From Pirellulales bacterium (GTDB lineage: Bacteria; Planctomycetota; Planctomycetia; Pirellulales; JAEUIK01), in contig JAHBXR010000031.1 in NCBI GenBank assembly GCA_019636335.1, positions 1-60,379 on the forward strand: a stretch of 60,379 nucleotides of DNA. Direction: 5' to 3'. Positions 34,614 to 43,519 of this stretch are shown piece after piece; position 1 is the stretch's first letter, and each line of letters starts with the position of its first letter. Position numbers and translations under genes: made by a program. The notes beneath the pieces are model-generated. The model was given only the letters and a program-made list of their open reading frames with translations. It was not told where the DNA came from and searched no databases.

Positions 34614-37010
34614 TTAGCGGAGCAGGGCCAGCACGTTCTGCGGGTTCGAGTTGGCAATCGAGAGCACCGTGGTGCCGGACTGCACGAGGATTTGTGCCCG
34701 CGTGAGTCGAGCGCTTTCCGCGGCGAAGTCGGCGTCGCGGATCGAGCTTTCGGCGTCGGTCAGGTTCTCGAGGGTGTCGTTGAGGGTGAAGATGTTCGTT
34801 TCCAGCGTCGTCTTCTGGAAGGCACCCAGTCGACCGCGAAGCGAGGTGACGCGGGTGATGACTTCTTCCACCACGTTGGCGGCACCGATCACGTCGGTGG
34901 CCAGCGACTTCGAGCCACCGCTACGCAGTTCGAAGAGCGTGCCATTGATGCCACCCAAGGTCGCCGTGCTGACGCCCTGGATGCCGAGGCGGGCCTGCTG
35001 GTTCGAGACCACGTCCGGACCGAGCTGGAAGTTCGCACCACCGCCGGTGATGTTGAAGTTCACCGACGAGCCGGCGCCCAAATCCTGGCTCACCGTGAAG
35101 CTCAGGTCGAGCGTCGAGGTGTTGATCGAGGCCAACAGACCGTCACCCTTGGCCTGCACGCCGTTGATACGGGCCGACACGTCGGTGCCTACTTCTCGCG
35201 TGCTGCCGTTGCCCACGCCATCGTTCGTGCTGAACGTGCCGGTGAGGGCCTTGACCGAGACGAAGGCGCGGGAACCGTAGTCGTTCGTGGTGAAGACCAG
35301 GTCCGAGCCCGACACCGTGGCACTGATGCCCGTCGCATCGGAGACCAGGTTGATGGCGTCGGCGATCTGCGAGATCGTGCTGCCGTTGCCGAAGTTGAAC
35401 ACTTCAAAGCCATCCTGACCGCCGATCTCGAGGTTCAGCTCGGCCGTCAGGGCACCGCCCGAGTAGCGGAGCTCGCCGCGAGTGGCCTGCGTGTCGATGT
35501 CGACGGTGACCGTGATCGACGATTGCGTACCGAAGTTCGCCTGATCGATCTGCAAGCCTTGCAGCGAGGGCCCCGAGGAACCGCCACTGGTGAGCCCCGT
35601 GTCGGCCAGGTTGACGGTGCCCGTGCCGTCGCTACCCGTGGCGAGCCCGGCGCTGAACACGCTGCTCTGAGCGTTGATCGCCGAGATCACCTGGCTGGCG
35701 GTCGAGGCGCCTTCCGCAATCTGCACGATGAGCGTCTTGGTCGAGCTGTTATAGCTGACCTGTTCCGAACCGGCGGTGGCACCACTGGTAAAGCGGACCG
35801 AGACGCCGCTATAGGTGCTACCGGCGTTCTGGGCGCTGAGGATGAACAGGTTGTTCGCGTTCGTGCCACCCGTCGTCACGGCCGCCGCGGTGGTCGAGGC
35901 CGACACGACCGCCAGGCCGTTGCTGCCCGAGGCCAACGCCCCGCTGAAGACGCCGTTGGCGCCGCTCGCGGCATTGATGGCCGAGAGTACCTGGTTCACC
36001 GTGCTGACGCCGTCGTCGATCGTCACGGTGAGGACCTTCGTGCCGGAGTCATAGCTGACCGTTTCCGCGCCAGCCGTGCCGCCGCTGGCGAACACGAGGC
36101 TGACGCCCGAGAAGGCCGAGCCCGTGGTGCGGGCACTGAGAAGGAACTTGTCGCCGTCGACGCCGCCAGCCGTCACGGCCGTGGAATACGCGCTGTACAC
36201 GCCCGTGCCGGCGCCACCCCCCGCGGTCGTCGCGGTGAAGGCCGCCTGGGCGGCGCCACCGTTGGCGTTCAGCGTCGAAATAATCGTGTTGGCGGTGGTC
36301 GTGCCGCTGGCGATGGTGAATGTCAGCGCGGTACCCGTGAAGGTGACGGTTTCCGAACCAGAGGCGGCACCGCTCTGGAAAATGATCGTCACGTCGTTGC
36401 GGGCGGTCCCGGCCGTGTTGGCCGTGATGGCGATGTCACTGTCCGTGGTCCCCAGCGAAAAAGTCGCCGCCGCGAAGGCGTTGTCGACCGAGCCCCCCGA
36501 ACCGGCGGCACGCGTGCTCGTGTCGGTACCGACCGTGACCGAAGCGTTGGTGCCGATCGTGGGAATCGACGTCGTGATGAAGTCGAGGCTACCGTCCAAC
36601 AGACGCTTGCCTTGGAAGGCCGTCGTCCGGGCGATACGGTCGATCGACTCGAGCGAGGAGTCGACCTGCAACTGGTTGGCCGTGATCTGGGCGTCGCTCA
36701 ATGCACCCGTGTTCGCCGCCTCGGAGACGAGGCCGCGGATATCGTTGAGCAGCGCGCTGACCTGGCCCAGGGCACTATCGGCCGTGGCAATGAGCTGATT
36801 GGCTCGCTCGCTATTGGTGATCGCACGCTGCACGCTGATGATGTCGCTGCGCAGCACTTCGCTGGCGATCAAACCGGCCGGATCGTCTTTGCCGACGTTG
36901 ATCCGCAAGCCCGTGCTGAGTCGCGTCAGGGCGACCTGCAACTCGGCGTTCGACCGTGCCAAGGTCTTCTGGGCCACGATAGAACTAATGTTCGTGTTGA
37001 TACGCGTCAT
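34614..37010 (-). CDS. fliC: Flagellin with three extra internal modules
   Basis: A 798-residue flagellin. The D0/D1 N-terminus is canonical (TRINTNISSIVAQKTLARSN, and LSTGLRINVGKDDPAGLIAS near 31-50). The C-terminus ends with DADFAAESARLTRAQILVQSG and NSNPQNVLALLR, the FliS-binding/export end. Between them, residues about 191-477 are three tandem ~92-residue modules also found in FliD and FlgL, followed by a hook-IN-like segment near 515-560. Ser/Thr content in the modules is high, giving many possible O-glycosylation sites. ATG 37010 lies 9 bases after GGAGGA. It is flanked by csrA/fliW upstream and glycosyltransferase genes downstream, and has its own strong terminator. Confidence 0.95.
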   Translation of the reverse strand: MTRINTNISSIVAQKTLARSNAELQVALTRLSTGLRINVGKDDPAGLIASEVLRSDIISVQRAITNSERANQLIATADSALGQVSALLNDIRGLVSEAANTGALSDAQITANQLQVDSSLESIDRIARTTAFQGKRLLDGSLDFITTSIPTIGTNASVTVGTDTSTRAAGSGGSVDNAFAAATFSLGTTDSDIAITANTAGTARNDVTIIFQSGAASGSETVTFTGTALTFTIASGTTTANTIISTLNANGGAAQAAFTATTAGGGAGTGVYSAYSTAVTAGGVDGDKFLLSARTTGSAFSGVSLVFASGGTAGAETVSYDSGTKVLTVTIDDGVSTVNQVLSAINAASGANGVFSGALASGSNGLAVVSASTTAAAVTTGGTNANNLFILSAQNAGSTYSGVSVRFTSGATAGSEQVSYNSSTKTLIVQIAEGASTASQVISAINAQSSVFSAGLATGSDGTGTVNLADTGLTSGGSSGPSLQGLQIDQANFGTQSSITVTVDIDTQATRGELRYSGGALTAELNLEIGGQDGFEVFNFGNGSTISQIADAINLVSDATGISATVSGSDLVFTTNDYGSRAFVSVKALTGTFSTNDGVGNGSTREVGTDVSARINGVQAKGDGLLASINTSTLDLSFTVSQDLGAGSSVNFNITGGGANFQLGPDVVSNQQARLGIQGVSTATLGGINGTLFELRSGGSKSLATDVIGAANVVEEVITRVTSLRGRLGAFQKTTLETNIFTLNDTLENLTDAESSIRDADFAAESARLTRAQILVQSGTTVLSIANSNPQNVLALLR
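35580..36440 (-). repeat. Shared filament module, three tandem copies in fliC
   Basis: Copies lie at 36162-36440 (residues 191-283), 35865-36152 (287-382) and 35580-35852 (387-477). They follow the pattern [ILF].[LI][ST]A...GS.[YF]SGVS[LV].F.SG, then G[AS]E.VSY, K.L.V.I..G.ST..QV[LI]SAINA and an ending T.GG. Confidence 0.9.
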
Positions 37011-37019
37011 GCCAGACAA

Positions 37020-37025
37020 TCCTCC
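37020..37025 (-). promoter_or_regulatory. GGAGGA ribosome-binding site, likely CsrA target
   Basis: On the minus strand GGAGGA lies 9 bases before the flagellin ATG, in the context CTGGAGGATTGTC. CsrA recognises GGA (consensus A[A/G]GGA), and in Bacillus subtilis it blocks flagellin translation at the Shine-Dalgarno site. The csrA-fliW genes directly upstream make this likely here. Confidence 0.5.
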
Positions 37026-37211
37026 AGGGTAGGACGGCTCTGTTCAAGCGCGACCGGAGAGCGGGGAGTCGGACGTTCCGGATCAGCTTGTCGGTGGTTC
37101 GCCGCTAGCTCACCGGGAGCCAGGCAGCGGAACTCGCAGAGGTTCTGCGTCGGGTTTGTGGGGTCGGGTGGGGCTCAGGCAGGGTCGGTTCGCAAGGGCA
37201 GGAGCTTTCGT

Positions 37212-37238
37212 CTCTCGCCGGTATCGCAAACCGGTTTA
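37212..37238 (-). promoter_or_regulatory. Sigma-28-like promoter candidate for fliC
   Basis: On the minus strand TAAA (37238-37235) is followed after exactly 15 bases by GGCGAGAG (37219-37212), which matches 5 of 8 positions of the sigma-28 -10 consensus GCCGATAA. It would give a leader of about 195 nt. Confidence 0.35.
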
Positions 37239-37572
37239 AAACGGATAGCTCACGGTTGGACGCAGGTGGTCGCGCAGGCACCAAAAATTTTGGCTCGTCG
37301 CGCTAATCCCACCTTCATGCACCGCACCACGGGGGCGAGACCGATCTCTAGCCGTGGCTGCTGCTAGACACTATCGTCCAGACAGATTGCGCACTTTAGG
37401 CAATTCGTGGCCGGCGGTGCCTGTCGTCCGAATGTGTCCTTATGGTCCTTCTCGGGATCTTTGGCCAGTCAGGTAAACAAATCTGGCCGCGACGGCGCAG
37501 ATTGAGATTCCCCCTGGTCGATTCCCTCGGAAGAACCAGCAAGACCTGCCGAGCAAGGCCCGCCGCATCGCG

Positions 37573-37836
37573 CTATTCGTTATTGTTCGTACCACCGGTT
37601 CGACCGGTGCCGCGCGAAACGCTCTTGCCCAGGTCCTTCGTGTCGGACGGATCGAGGCGGCTGGCGCGGAGATTCTCGCGCTGGATGGCTTCGTACACCT
37701 CGCGTCGATGAACGGGAATCTCGGTGGGGGCGTTAATTCCCAGACGCACCTTGTCCCCCCGGATGTCAACAATCGTGATCACGATGTTGTCACCGATGAT
37801 GATGCTCTCATCGCGTTGTCGGGAAAGGACCAGCAT
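37573..37836 (-). CDS. csrA: Translational regulator CsrA
   Basis: An 87-residue protein. Residues 1-58 are a canonical CsrA (MLVLSRQRDESIIIGDNIVI, VRLGINAPTEIPVHRREVYEAI), including the R near position 44 that contacts RNA. A polar tail of about 27 residues (DPSDTKDLGKSVSRGTGRTG) follows. CsrA dimers bind GGA sites in mRNA leaders and repress translation; FliW sequesters it. AAGGAG lies 7 bases before ATG 37836. It sits between fliW and fliC, as in Firmicutes. Confidence 0.95.
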   Translation of the reverse strand: MLVLSRQRDESIIIGDNIVITIVDIRGDKVRLGINAPTEIPVHRREVYEAIQRENLRASRLDPSDTKDLGKSVSRGTGRTGGTNNNE

Positions 37837-38087
37837 CGAGGACTCCTTGTTGGTCGGGCGCCTCTTGCTCACCGCCGGCGGGCAATCCTGCTCTCGACGA
37901 AGCTCGAGAACGGCGCCACTCGCGCGGGGCAAGCGATGGATATCCTGGCGGCGGGGGCCGGGGGTGGGGTTGTATCGGTCTGCGTCGATCGAGCAACGCT
38001 CGGATCGAGCTAGGGCGGGCAGGTCGTCGTCGGTCGGGGCGTCGTGCGGCGGGGTGGCGAAAGGGACGCTAGCCCCTCGCGCCGTCG

Positions 38088-38531
38088 TCAGGCGCTCTTG
38101 CGGAGCGTTGGTCGGGGCTCGAACAACTCGTGCTGAATGGCAACCTCGGCATTGTTCACCACTTGTCGGCCTAGACGCCGTTCGAGGTGAAGGAGCAACG
38201 GGGCTTTCAGATTGAGCGTAATAGTGCGGTCGTTCTGCCCAACAATCACCAGCACCTGCGCATCCTGCACGCCGGACAGCTCCAGCGAGGCGAGTTCTTG
38301 ACGCAGGACACGCACCTGGTAATCGGGCACGAAACGGCGCGGACTCACCACGGCCAGCGCCACTTCGGGCTGGACCGTGCTCTGCAACCAGCCGAGCAAG
38401 TCGTTCTCGGCATCGGACATCAGCACCCAGTGGCGGCACAGCTCGAGCCCGAAGAGTCCCGCGGGAAACCGCAGCACATCTGTCGGCTCGATCGTGACCG
38501 CACCGAAGCGGGTAGTTTGGATCTGCATCAT
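38088..38531 (-). CDS. fliW: Flagellar assembly factor FliW
   Basis: A 147-residue protein. The family pattern is clear: MQIQTTRFGAVTIEPTDVLRFPAGLFGLE at the N-terminus, FVPDYQVRV in the middle and LNLKAPLLLHLERRLGRQVV (about residues 107-126). FliW binds CsrA or flagellin; when flagellin is low it traps CsrA and releases flagellin translation. Start ATG 38531 gives MMQIQ; the ATG at 38528 is one codon later. It lies 251 bp before csrA and 266 bp after flgL. Confidence 0.92.
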   Translation of the reverse strand: MMQIQTTRFGAVTIEPTDVLRFPAGLFGLELCRHWVLMSDAENDLLGWLQSTVQPEVALAVVSPRRFVPDYQVRVLRQELASLELSGVQDAQVLVIVGQNDRTITLNLKAPLLLHLERRLGRQVVNNAEVAIQHELFEPRPTLRKSA

Positions 38532-38797
38532 GCTCGTCCCCAAGTCCGCCCTCGGAAAGCCTGGCGTCGATGGGCTCCGTAAGGAGCGAAGCGTGTGGCC
38601 TCGAGGGCAGCCTTTTGTCCTTGGCTCCGCCTCGCGGCACGTCACCCGGTGCTCGTTGGCATATCACCCACCCTATCAGGTGAGCGAGAACGCCACCTCG
38701 GGTTGGATCCGCGAAGAAACACCTGGCGAGCGTCAGCTATCACTGGCGCACATTGGTTTCATCGGAAAAAGCCAATCTGTGGGGCCAGAAAAAACTT

Positions 38798-41128
38798 TTA
38801 CAGAAAGTCCAATAGGGAAAGACGGAAGGTTTGGGCAATCGATTGCAGCGAGGCCTGCATGGCTGCTTGCCGCGTGACCAACTCCGAAAGGACCGCCGCC
38901 AGGTCCGCATCGATTTCGTCCGAAAGGGTCGACTTCAGCTCGATCACCTCGTTTTCGAGACGTGCCTGCATCAAATCGAGCGATTGCTGCCGAACCCCCA
39001 ATTCGGCCCGGGCGAACGAGAAAGCGGTCGACGCATTGTCGAGCATCTCGATCGAGCGGGCAATCGCGCGTGTATCGTTCACTTCGAGCGCCTGTCGCAA
39101 GCGGATCAACGCCGTGAACGCGCCATCCACTTGCTGCGGATTGACGTCGCGACCGGTAAGCTGGTCGGTGCCGTTCGAGCTGGCCGACGTCGCGCCCGCG
39201 GGAATCAGCCCCAACTGCACGGCTGCCTGGCTGAGATTCGTCGACGTTACCGTAATCGAGGCCCCGGGCGTCGCATCGGTGGTGACGAGCTCGATGCCAT
39301 TGCCGTATGCGGCCAGCCGTGCGGTAACACGTGTGGCGGGATCCTGGTTATCCGCATGCAGGTTGATCAGGTCGAGCACGTCTTGAATCGTCGTCGCGCC
39401 GTTCACGTCGATCTCGAGCTCGACGCCGTCTTTGCGGCGAATCACGAAGTCGGCTCCCAGCGCGTCGGGCACCGGTGCGCCGTCGGGGCCGAGCGGAATG
39501 ACGCCGATGCCGTAGTTCAAGTCCTTCAGCCGTGTGGCGCCGGTGAGCGTGCGTACGCCCAATTGCGAGGCCGTGGCTCCGCCGTTCTCTCCTACCGAGA
39601 AATCGGCGCCACTCAGCCGCGAGCGAATGCTAATGCTCTTGCCGTCGGCGGCGATCTCGGCCAGGACGCCCGCCTGCGAGCCATTGAGCTGGTTGAGCAG
39701 GTCTTCGACGGTCACGGCGCCGGCGAAGCTGATGTTATAGGTCACGCCGCCATTCACGATCCGCAGCCCGGACGCCTGATCGAATTCGACTCCGCTGCCG
39801 CCGCTGGTCGTGGCCGTTGCGCCGGGATCGAGCGTGGTCGCCGTGACGACCCCTTCGCCGCTGTTCGCGCCTTCGTGTCGATCGAGGCTGGCGCGGAACG
39901 TCCCCTCGGCGTTGACGACCTCGATCACGCGATTGGCGGTCGTCGTGCCCGAGGCGATCGTGATGGTGAGCGTTTTGTTCGAGGGATCGCTATCGTCGTA
40001 GACGGCCGTCTCCGCGCCAGCGGCGCCCGGCCCGCCGTCGACGTAGAGGATCGTGACATCATTGAACTCGGGGCCACGCTGGCTGGCCTGGAAGACGAGA
40101 TTGTTGTTCGTGCCGGTCGAGGTGATCGAGGCCGTCGCCCGCACGCCCAGGAGGTCGTCGAGCCGCGTGGTTTTGGTGACGCGCGGCGCGAGATCGGTGC
40201 TCACGACCGGGCCCGGCCCGGAGCCCCCCGCGCGCGCGATTCCCAGATGCGTGGCGGTCGTGCCTCCCCCGACGTCGACCAGCCGCAGATCGCCGCTGTC
40301 GAGCGCGACGCGCAGCCCGTTCGTCGTCAGGTCGGCGCGCACAACGCTTCCCGCCGGAGGATGGGCCTCGAGCAGTCGGGCAATGTCACCCAGCGTCTTC
40401 GCGCCGCTCAGATCGATCGTCGAGGTGGTCGTGCCGTTCGAGATCTGCACGCTCCCGAGCGGCACTCCTTCGCCGTCGAAAAGATCGGCCAGCGGCGTGT
40501 CGGCCGAGACCACGGGATTCAGGTCCGCCGTCCCTTGGACGGAGCTCGAGAACGTGCCGAACACGTCGTGACCGGTGATGTTCGTGGCAAACAGCACGTC
40601 GAGATCGGCGTAGCTGAGCAGTGTCCCTTCGTTGCCGCGGTACTCGACATGCTCCCCCCGCATGGCAAAGGGGCGATCGGCGGTCTGCGTGCCAGCGAAG
40701 AGATAGCGGTCGCGAAAGCGCTGGTTGCCCAAATCGATCAACTGCGCGATGGCGCGATTGACGTCGCTGACCGCCGCTTGGCGCTGCAGATCGCTGGCGG
40801 TCGAATCGGAGACGGAGAGTGCAATGCCACGGATCTCGGCCAGCAAGTCGGACACGCCGCCGAGGCTCGTATCGGTGGCCCGCAGATAAGAGGCGTTCGT
40901 GGTGAGATTCGTTTGCACCGTCGTCTTGCGCTCGAGCAACTGCTGCAGCCCGACCGCGCGCAAGGCCGAAGGAGCGTCGTCGCTGGGCAGGATGATCCGT
41001 CTGCCCGAGCTGAGTTGCGTCTGCAGACGAAAGAGCTCGAGCTGGTCGGACTGCAATTGCGCCAGGAGTCGCTGGCGGCCGAGCTGGTCGCTGATGCGCG
41101 TCGTTGGAACGGGGATGATCGTGCCCAT
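38798..41128 (-). CDS. flgL: Hook-filament junction protein FlgL, enlarged
   Basis: A 776-residue junction protein; E. coli FlgL has about 317. The flagellin-like N-terminal coil (TTRISDQLGRQRLLAQLQSDQLELFRLQTQLSSGRRI) and the C-terminal coil (NASTAFSFARAELGVRQQSLDL) are conserved. The expansion lies between them and includes hook-IN-like stretches (SVQISNGTTTSTIDL near 226) and one copy of the module shared with FliC and FliD (residues about 341-444). The gene follows flgK after 54 bp and ends the operon that starts at flgF. Confidence 0.9.
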   Translation of the reverse strand: MGTIIPVPTTRISDQLGRQRLLAQLQSDQLELFRLQTQLSSGRRIILPSDDAPSALRAVGLQQLLERKTTVQTNLTTNASYLRATDTSLGGVSDLLAEIRGIALSVSDSTASDLQRQAAVSDVNRAIAQLIDLGNQRFRDRYLFAGTQTADRPFAMRGEHVEYRGNEGTLLSYADLDVLFATNITGHDVFGTFSSSVQGTADLNPVVSADTPLADLFDGEGVPLGSVQISNGTTTSTIDLSGAKTLGDIARLLEAHPPAGSVVRADLTTNGLRVALDSGDLRLVDVGGGTTATHLGIARAGGSGPGPVVSTDLAPRVTKTTRLDDLLGVRATASITSTGTNNNLVFQASQRGPEFNDVTILYVDGGPGAAGAETAVYDDSDPSNKTLTITIASGTTTANRVIEVVNAEGTFRASLDRHEGANSGEGVVTATTLDPGATATTSGGSGVEFDQASGLRIVNGGVTYNISFAGAVTVEDLLNQLNGSQAGVLAEIAADGKSISIRSRLSGADFSVGENGGATASQLGVRTLTGATRLKDLNYGIGVIPLGPDGAPVPDALGADFVIRRKDGVELEIDVNGATTIQDVLDLINLHADNQDPATRVTARLAAYGNGIELVTTDATPGASITVTSTNLSQAAVQLGLIPAGATSASSNGTDQLTGRDVNPQQVDGAFTALIRLRQALEVNDTRAIARSIEMLDNASTAFSFARAELGVRQQSLDLMQARLENEVIELKSTLSDEIDADLAAVLSELVTRQAAMQASLQSIAQTFRLSLLDFL
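39797..40108 (-). repeat. Shared filament module, one copy in flgL
   Basis: Residues 341-444 read NNLVFQASQRGPEFNDVTI, then GAETAVYDDSDPSNKTLTI, then TTTANRVIEVVNAEGTF, and end in ATTSGG. The YDDSDP.NK[RT]L stretch is nearly identical to the second FliD copy. Confidence 0.88.
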
Positions 41129-41182
41129 GACCGCTCGAGACTCTGGAGGCTAGGCGAAACGGTGTTTCGGTAGTTCGTCGCG

Positions 41183-42880
41183 TCAGACCGTGACCAGGAT
41201 GCCGATCAGGTCGTTGATGGTCGTGATATAACGGGCGGTGGCCTGAAACGCGCGTTGCAGCGTGATCAGCTTGACCGCCTCTTCGTCGAGGCTCACGCCG
41301 CTGATGGCGAGCTTTTGCCCCTTGAGCGTTTCCTCGAAGACGGTAAATCCATTCGTCGTGGCGCGGGCCGCCGCCGAGGCCTGGGTCACTTCGCTCGTGA
41401 GCCGATCGTAGAGCGTCGCAAGCGAGACGCCGTTTCGCGAGGCGAGCGGTTTGTCGAGAAAGTTCGCCATCTCAACGGCATTGGTCGTATCGGCGCCGAT
41501 CCCCTGGCGACTGGCCGCGAACAGGGCGGCATCCTGCAGCAATTCGCCGCGCACGCCCAGGTCGGCGGCCGTGCTACCCGAGAAGAAGACGCCCAGGCCA
41601 AGCGAGGCGAGCACGCCGCTCGTGTCGTCGGCAAAGGCGAACTGCAGGTTGTTCGAATCGGCCGTGATGCGCACGCGGCGATCGGTGGTGATGGTGGCCG
41701 AGATGCCGCGCACCGCGTCGAGCTGCGCCACCAGATCGGCCAAGGACGTATCGGTCCCCAGGCCATCGAGATCGACGCGAATGTTGGTCGTTTCGGTGAG
41801 CTTCGTATCGGTGTTGTACACCTGCACCTGAAAGCCACCATGCTCGACGCCGAAAGGCAGCCCGACGGCATCGAGCGGCAGTGCCGTATTGCTGACGCCA
41901 TAGCCCGACGTCAGGCTGCTATACCCCTTCAGCCCCTGCCCCGACGAGAAGAGCTTGTTGAACTCGAAGGCCAGGCTCGTGGCGAACGAGTTGATCTGAT
42001 CGATGAAATTGCCCAGGATCTGGTCGCGCGATTCATACAGGCCGGCCAGCTCGCCCGACGAGACGCGCAGCGGCGAGTTCGTTTCGCGAATGCGAATCTC
42101 CGCGACCGAGAGCCCGCGATCCGAGGCGTAGTTGACTTCGACCTTGCGCGAAGTGGCCTCGAAGACCAGGAACTCGCCCCCCACAAAGAGGTTGACCGAG
42201 CCACTCGACTGTTCTTGCGCGTCGAAATTGATCAACTCGGCCAGATTGGCCAGCGCCTGCTGACGCTGGTCGCGCAGACCGACGGCGTCGCTGCTCGAAC
42301 CGTCCCCCCCTTCGATCTGCGCGATGCGGACGTTGAGCGTGCGAATCTCTTCCACCAGGCGATTGATATCGTTGCCGATGGCGATCACTCGATCGTTGAG
42401 GTCCGAACGGATTTGCTTGGCGCGCGAGTCGAGCCGCTGAATGTCGGCCGCCAGCGTGCGCCCCTGCAACACGGCCAGATTGCGCACGGAAACGCTTTCC
42501 GGCTGCGTGAGAATCTCGGAGATGCTGGAAAAGAAGTTGTTGAGCGACGAGCTGAGATCCGTACTCGACAGTTCGCCGATCAGCCCTTCGAGTTGCAGGT
42601 AACTGTCGCGCTGCGTCGAGGCGTTCGCCCGGTCGCTCGTGGCGCCGCGCAGACGCTCTTCGAGAAAGTGATCGATCTTCTGCACGATGCCGTTGACCTG
42701 CACGCCCAGGCCGAGCAACAAACGACCCAGTTGTTGCGTGGGCGCGGGAGCGAACACCACCTCTTCGCGGATGTATCCCGGGGTGTTCGCGTTCGCGATA
42801 TTCTGGCCGATAACCTGCAGGCCAATTTGTTGGGCCTGTAGGGCATTGGCGCCCAGTCGTATGGATCCCGAGAGTGACAT
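41183..42880 (-). CDS. flgK: Hook-filament junction protein FlgK
   Basis: A 565-residue hook-associated protein 1, near the usual ~550. The N-terminus has the rod/hook-type motif LGANALQAQQIGLQVIGQNIANANTPGYIREEV. The C-terminus has the family ending GVSLDEEAVKLITLQRAFQATARYITTINDLIGILV. It forms the first junction zone between hook and filament. Lies between flgN, its likely chaperone, and flgL. Confidence 0.93.
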   Translation of the reverse strand: MSLSGSIRLGANALQAQQIGLQVIGQNIANANTPGYIREEVVFAPAPTQQLGRLLLGLGVQVNGIVQKIDHFLEERLRGATSDRANASTQRDSYLQLEGLIGELSSTDLSSSLNNFFSSISEILTQPESVSVRNLAVLQGRTLAADIQRLDSRAKQIRSDLNDRVIAIGNDINRLVEEIRTLNVRIAQIEGGDGSSSDAVGLRDQRQQALANLAELINFDAQEQSSGSVNLFVGGEFLVFEATSRKVEVNYASDRGLSVAEIRIRETNSPLRVSSGELAGLYESRDQILGNFIDQINSFATSLAFEFNKLFSSGQGLKGYSSLTSGYGVSNTALPLDAVGLPFGVEHGGFQVQVYNTDTKLTETTNIRVDLDGLGTDTSLADLVAQLDAVRGISATITTDRRVRITADSNNLQFAFADDTSGVLASLGLGVFFSGSTAADLGVRGELLQDAALFAASRQGIGADTTNAVEMANFLDKPLASRNGVSLATLYDRLTSEVTQASAAARATTNGFTVFEETLKGQKLAISGVSLDEEAVKLITLQRAFQATARYITTINDLIGILVTV

Positions 42881-42920
42881 GCACCGACCTTATCGAAACG
42901 CCGTGGCCTGTGTGTTTTGC

Positions 42921-43403
42921 TCACGCTGCCTGGTCAACCAATGCACCGGAACTCGTCGCGGCGTCCATTCCATATGTCGGCTGGGGGCGCCCGCCAGACG
43001 CGATAATCTCCAGGATCTGCGAGAGATGGAGCATGGTGCGCTGCACGATGACCCAGTTCGTGAGGCTCTGGTGCTGCAGCAGCCGCGCCCGCTGGGCCGA
43101 ATCGCGCAACGGTTGCTTCAACTGATGGGCCGCGGCGGTGTCGAGCGAGTCGGCCAGCTCGCGCAGGCTCTCGACCTTGCGACCTGCTTCCGTTGCCTGC
43201 GCTAGCAGTTCGCCACGGCGACGGTGGCAGGCCTGCAGTCGCTCGATCATCTGCGGCTCGCGCTCGTCGAGCGCCGCCATGCCGGGCAGGTCGACGGCGG
43301 CCAGCAGCCGCTGCTTCTCGCCGAGGAACTCGAGCAGCTCCGACTGCACCGTCGAGAGATCGTTCAAGAGCGAGGCGATCTCGGCTTCCCAGTCTGCATT
43401 CAT
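42921..43403 (-). CDS. flgN: FlgN-type flagellar export chaperone
   Basis: A 160-residue, almost entirely helical protein (LLNDLSTVQSELLEFLGEKQRLLAAVDLPGMAALDEREPQMIERL). FlgN-like chaperones carry FlgK and FlgL to the export gate. ATG 43403 is supported by AAGGAA 7 bases upstream. Placement directly before flgK is the main support, together with length and coiled-coil character. Confidence 0.75.
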   Translation of the reverse strand: MNADWEAEIASLLNDLSTVQSELLEFLGEKQRLLAAVDLPGMAALDEREPQMIERLQACHRRRGELLAQATEAGRKVESLRELADSLDTAAAHQLKQPLRDSAQRARLLQHQSLTNWVIVQRTMLHLSQILEIIASGGRPQPTYGMDAATSSGALVDQAA

Positions 43404-43519
43404 ACGCGACTTCCTTGCACCGGTCGTCATCGCCGCGGGATCGCGGCGGTGGATCGTTTTTCGGATTCGGTTCGAGGGGGCGGCGTCGGCGATCGTGGCG
43501 CGGCTCGCGCCGCGAGGCT

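Larger units (their letters stand above)
37011..37572. other. Flagellin leader and csrA-fliC intergenic region
   Basis: This 562-bp gene-free stretch holds the flagellin Shine-Dalgarno/CsrA site (37020-37025), a possible second GGA (37077-37079), a sigma-28-like promoter (37212-37238) and a 13-bp AT-rich palindrome CCAAAAATTTTGG (37281-37293). No open frame in it looks like a gene. Confidence 0.6.

Noticed and set aside
37281..37293. CCAAAAATTTTGG as an intrinsic terminator for csrA
   Set aside because: The stem is 6 bp and AT-only with no loop or following U-run; at most an operator-like palindrome.
34377..37367. 996-codon rightward open frame over fliC
   Set aside because: Arg/Gly/Ala-rich translation without any domain, fully antisense to flagellin.
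37381..37440. Second sigma-54 promoter upstream of fliC (GGCC...TTGC stretch)
   Set aside because: GG to GC spacing is 9 instead of 10 bases and the -24 box does not match.
38831..41173. 780-codon rightward open frame over flgL
   Set aside because: Same shadow effect; the flgL reading has conserved terminal coils and correct context.
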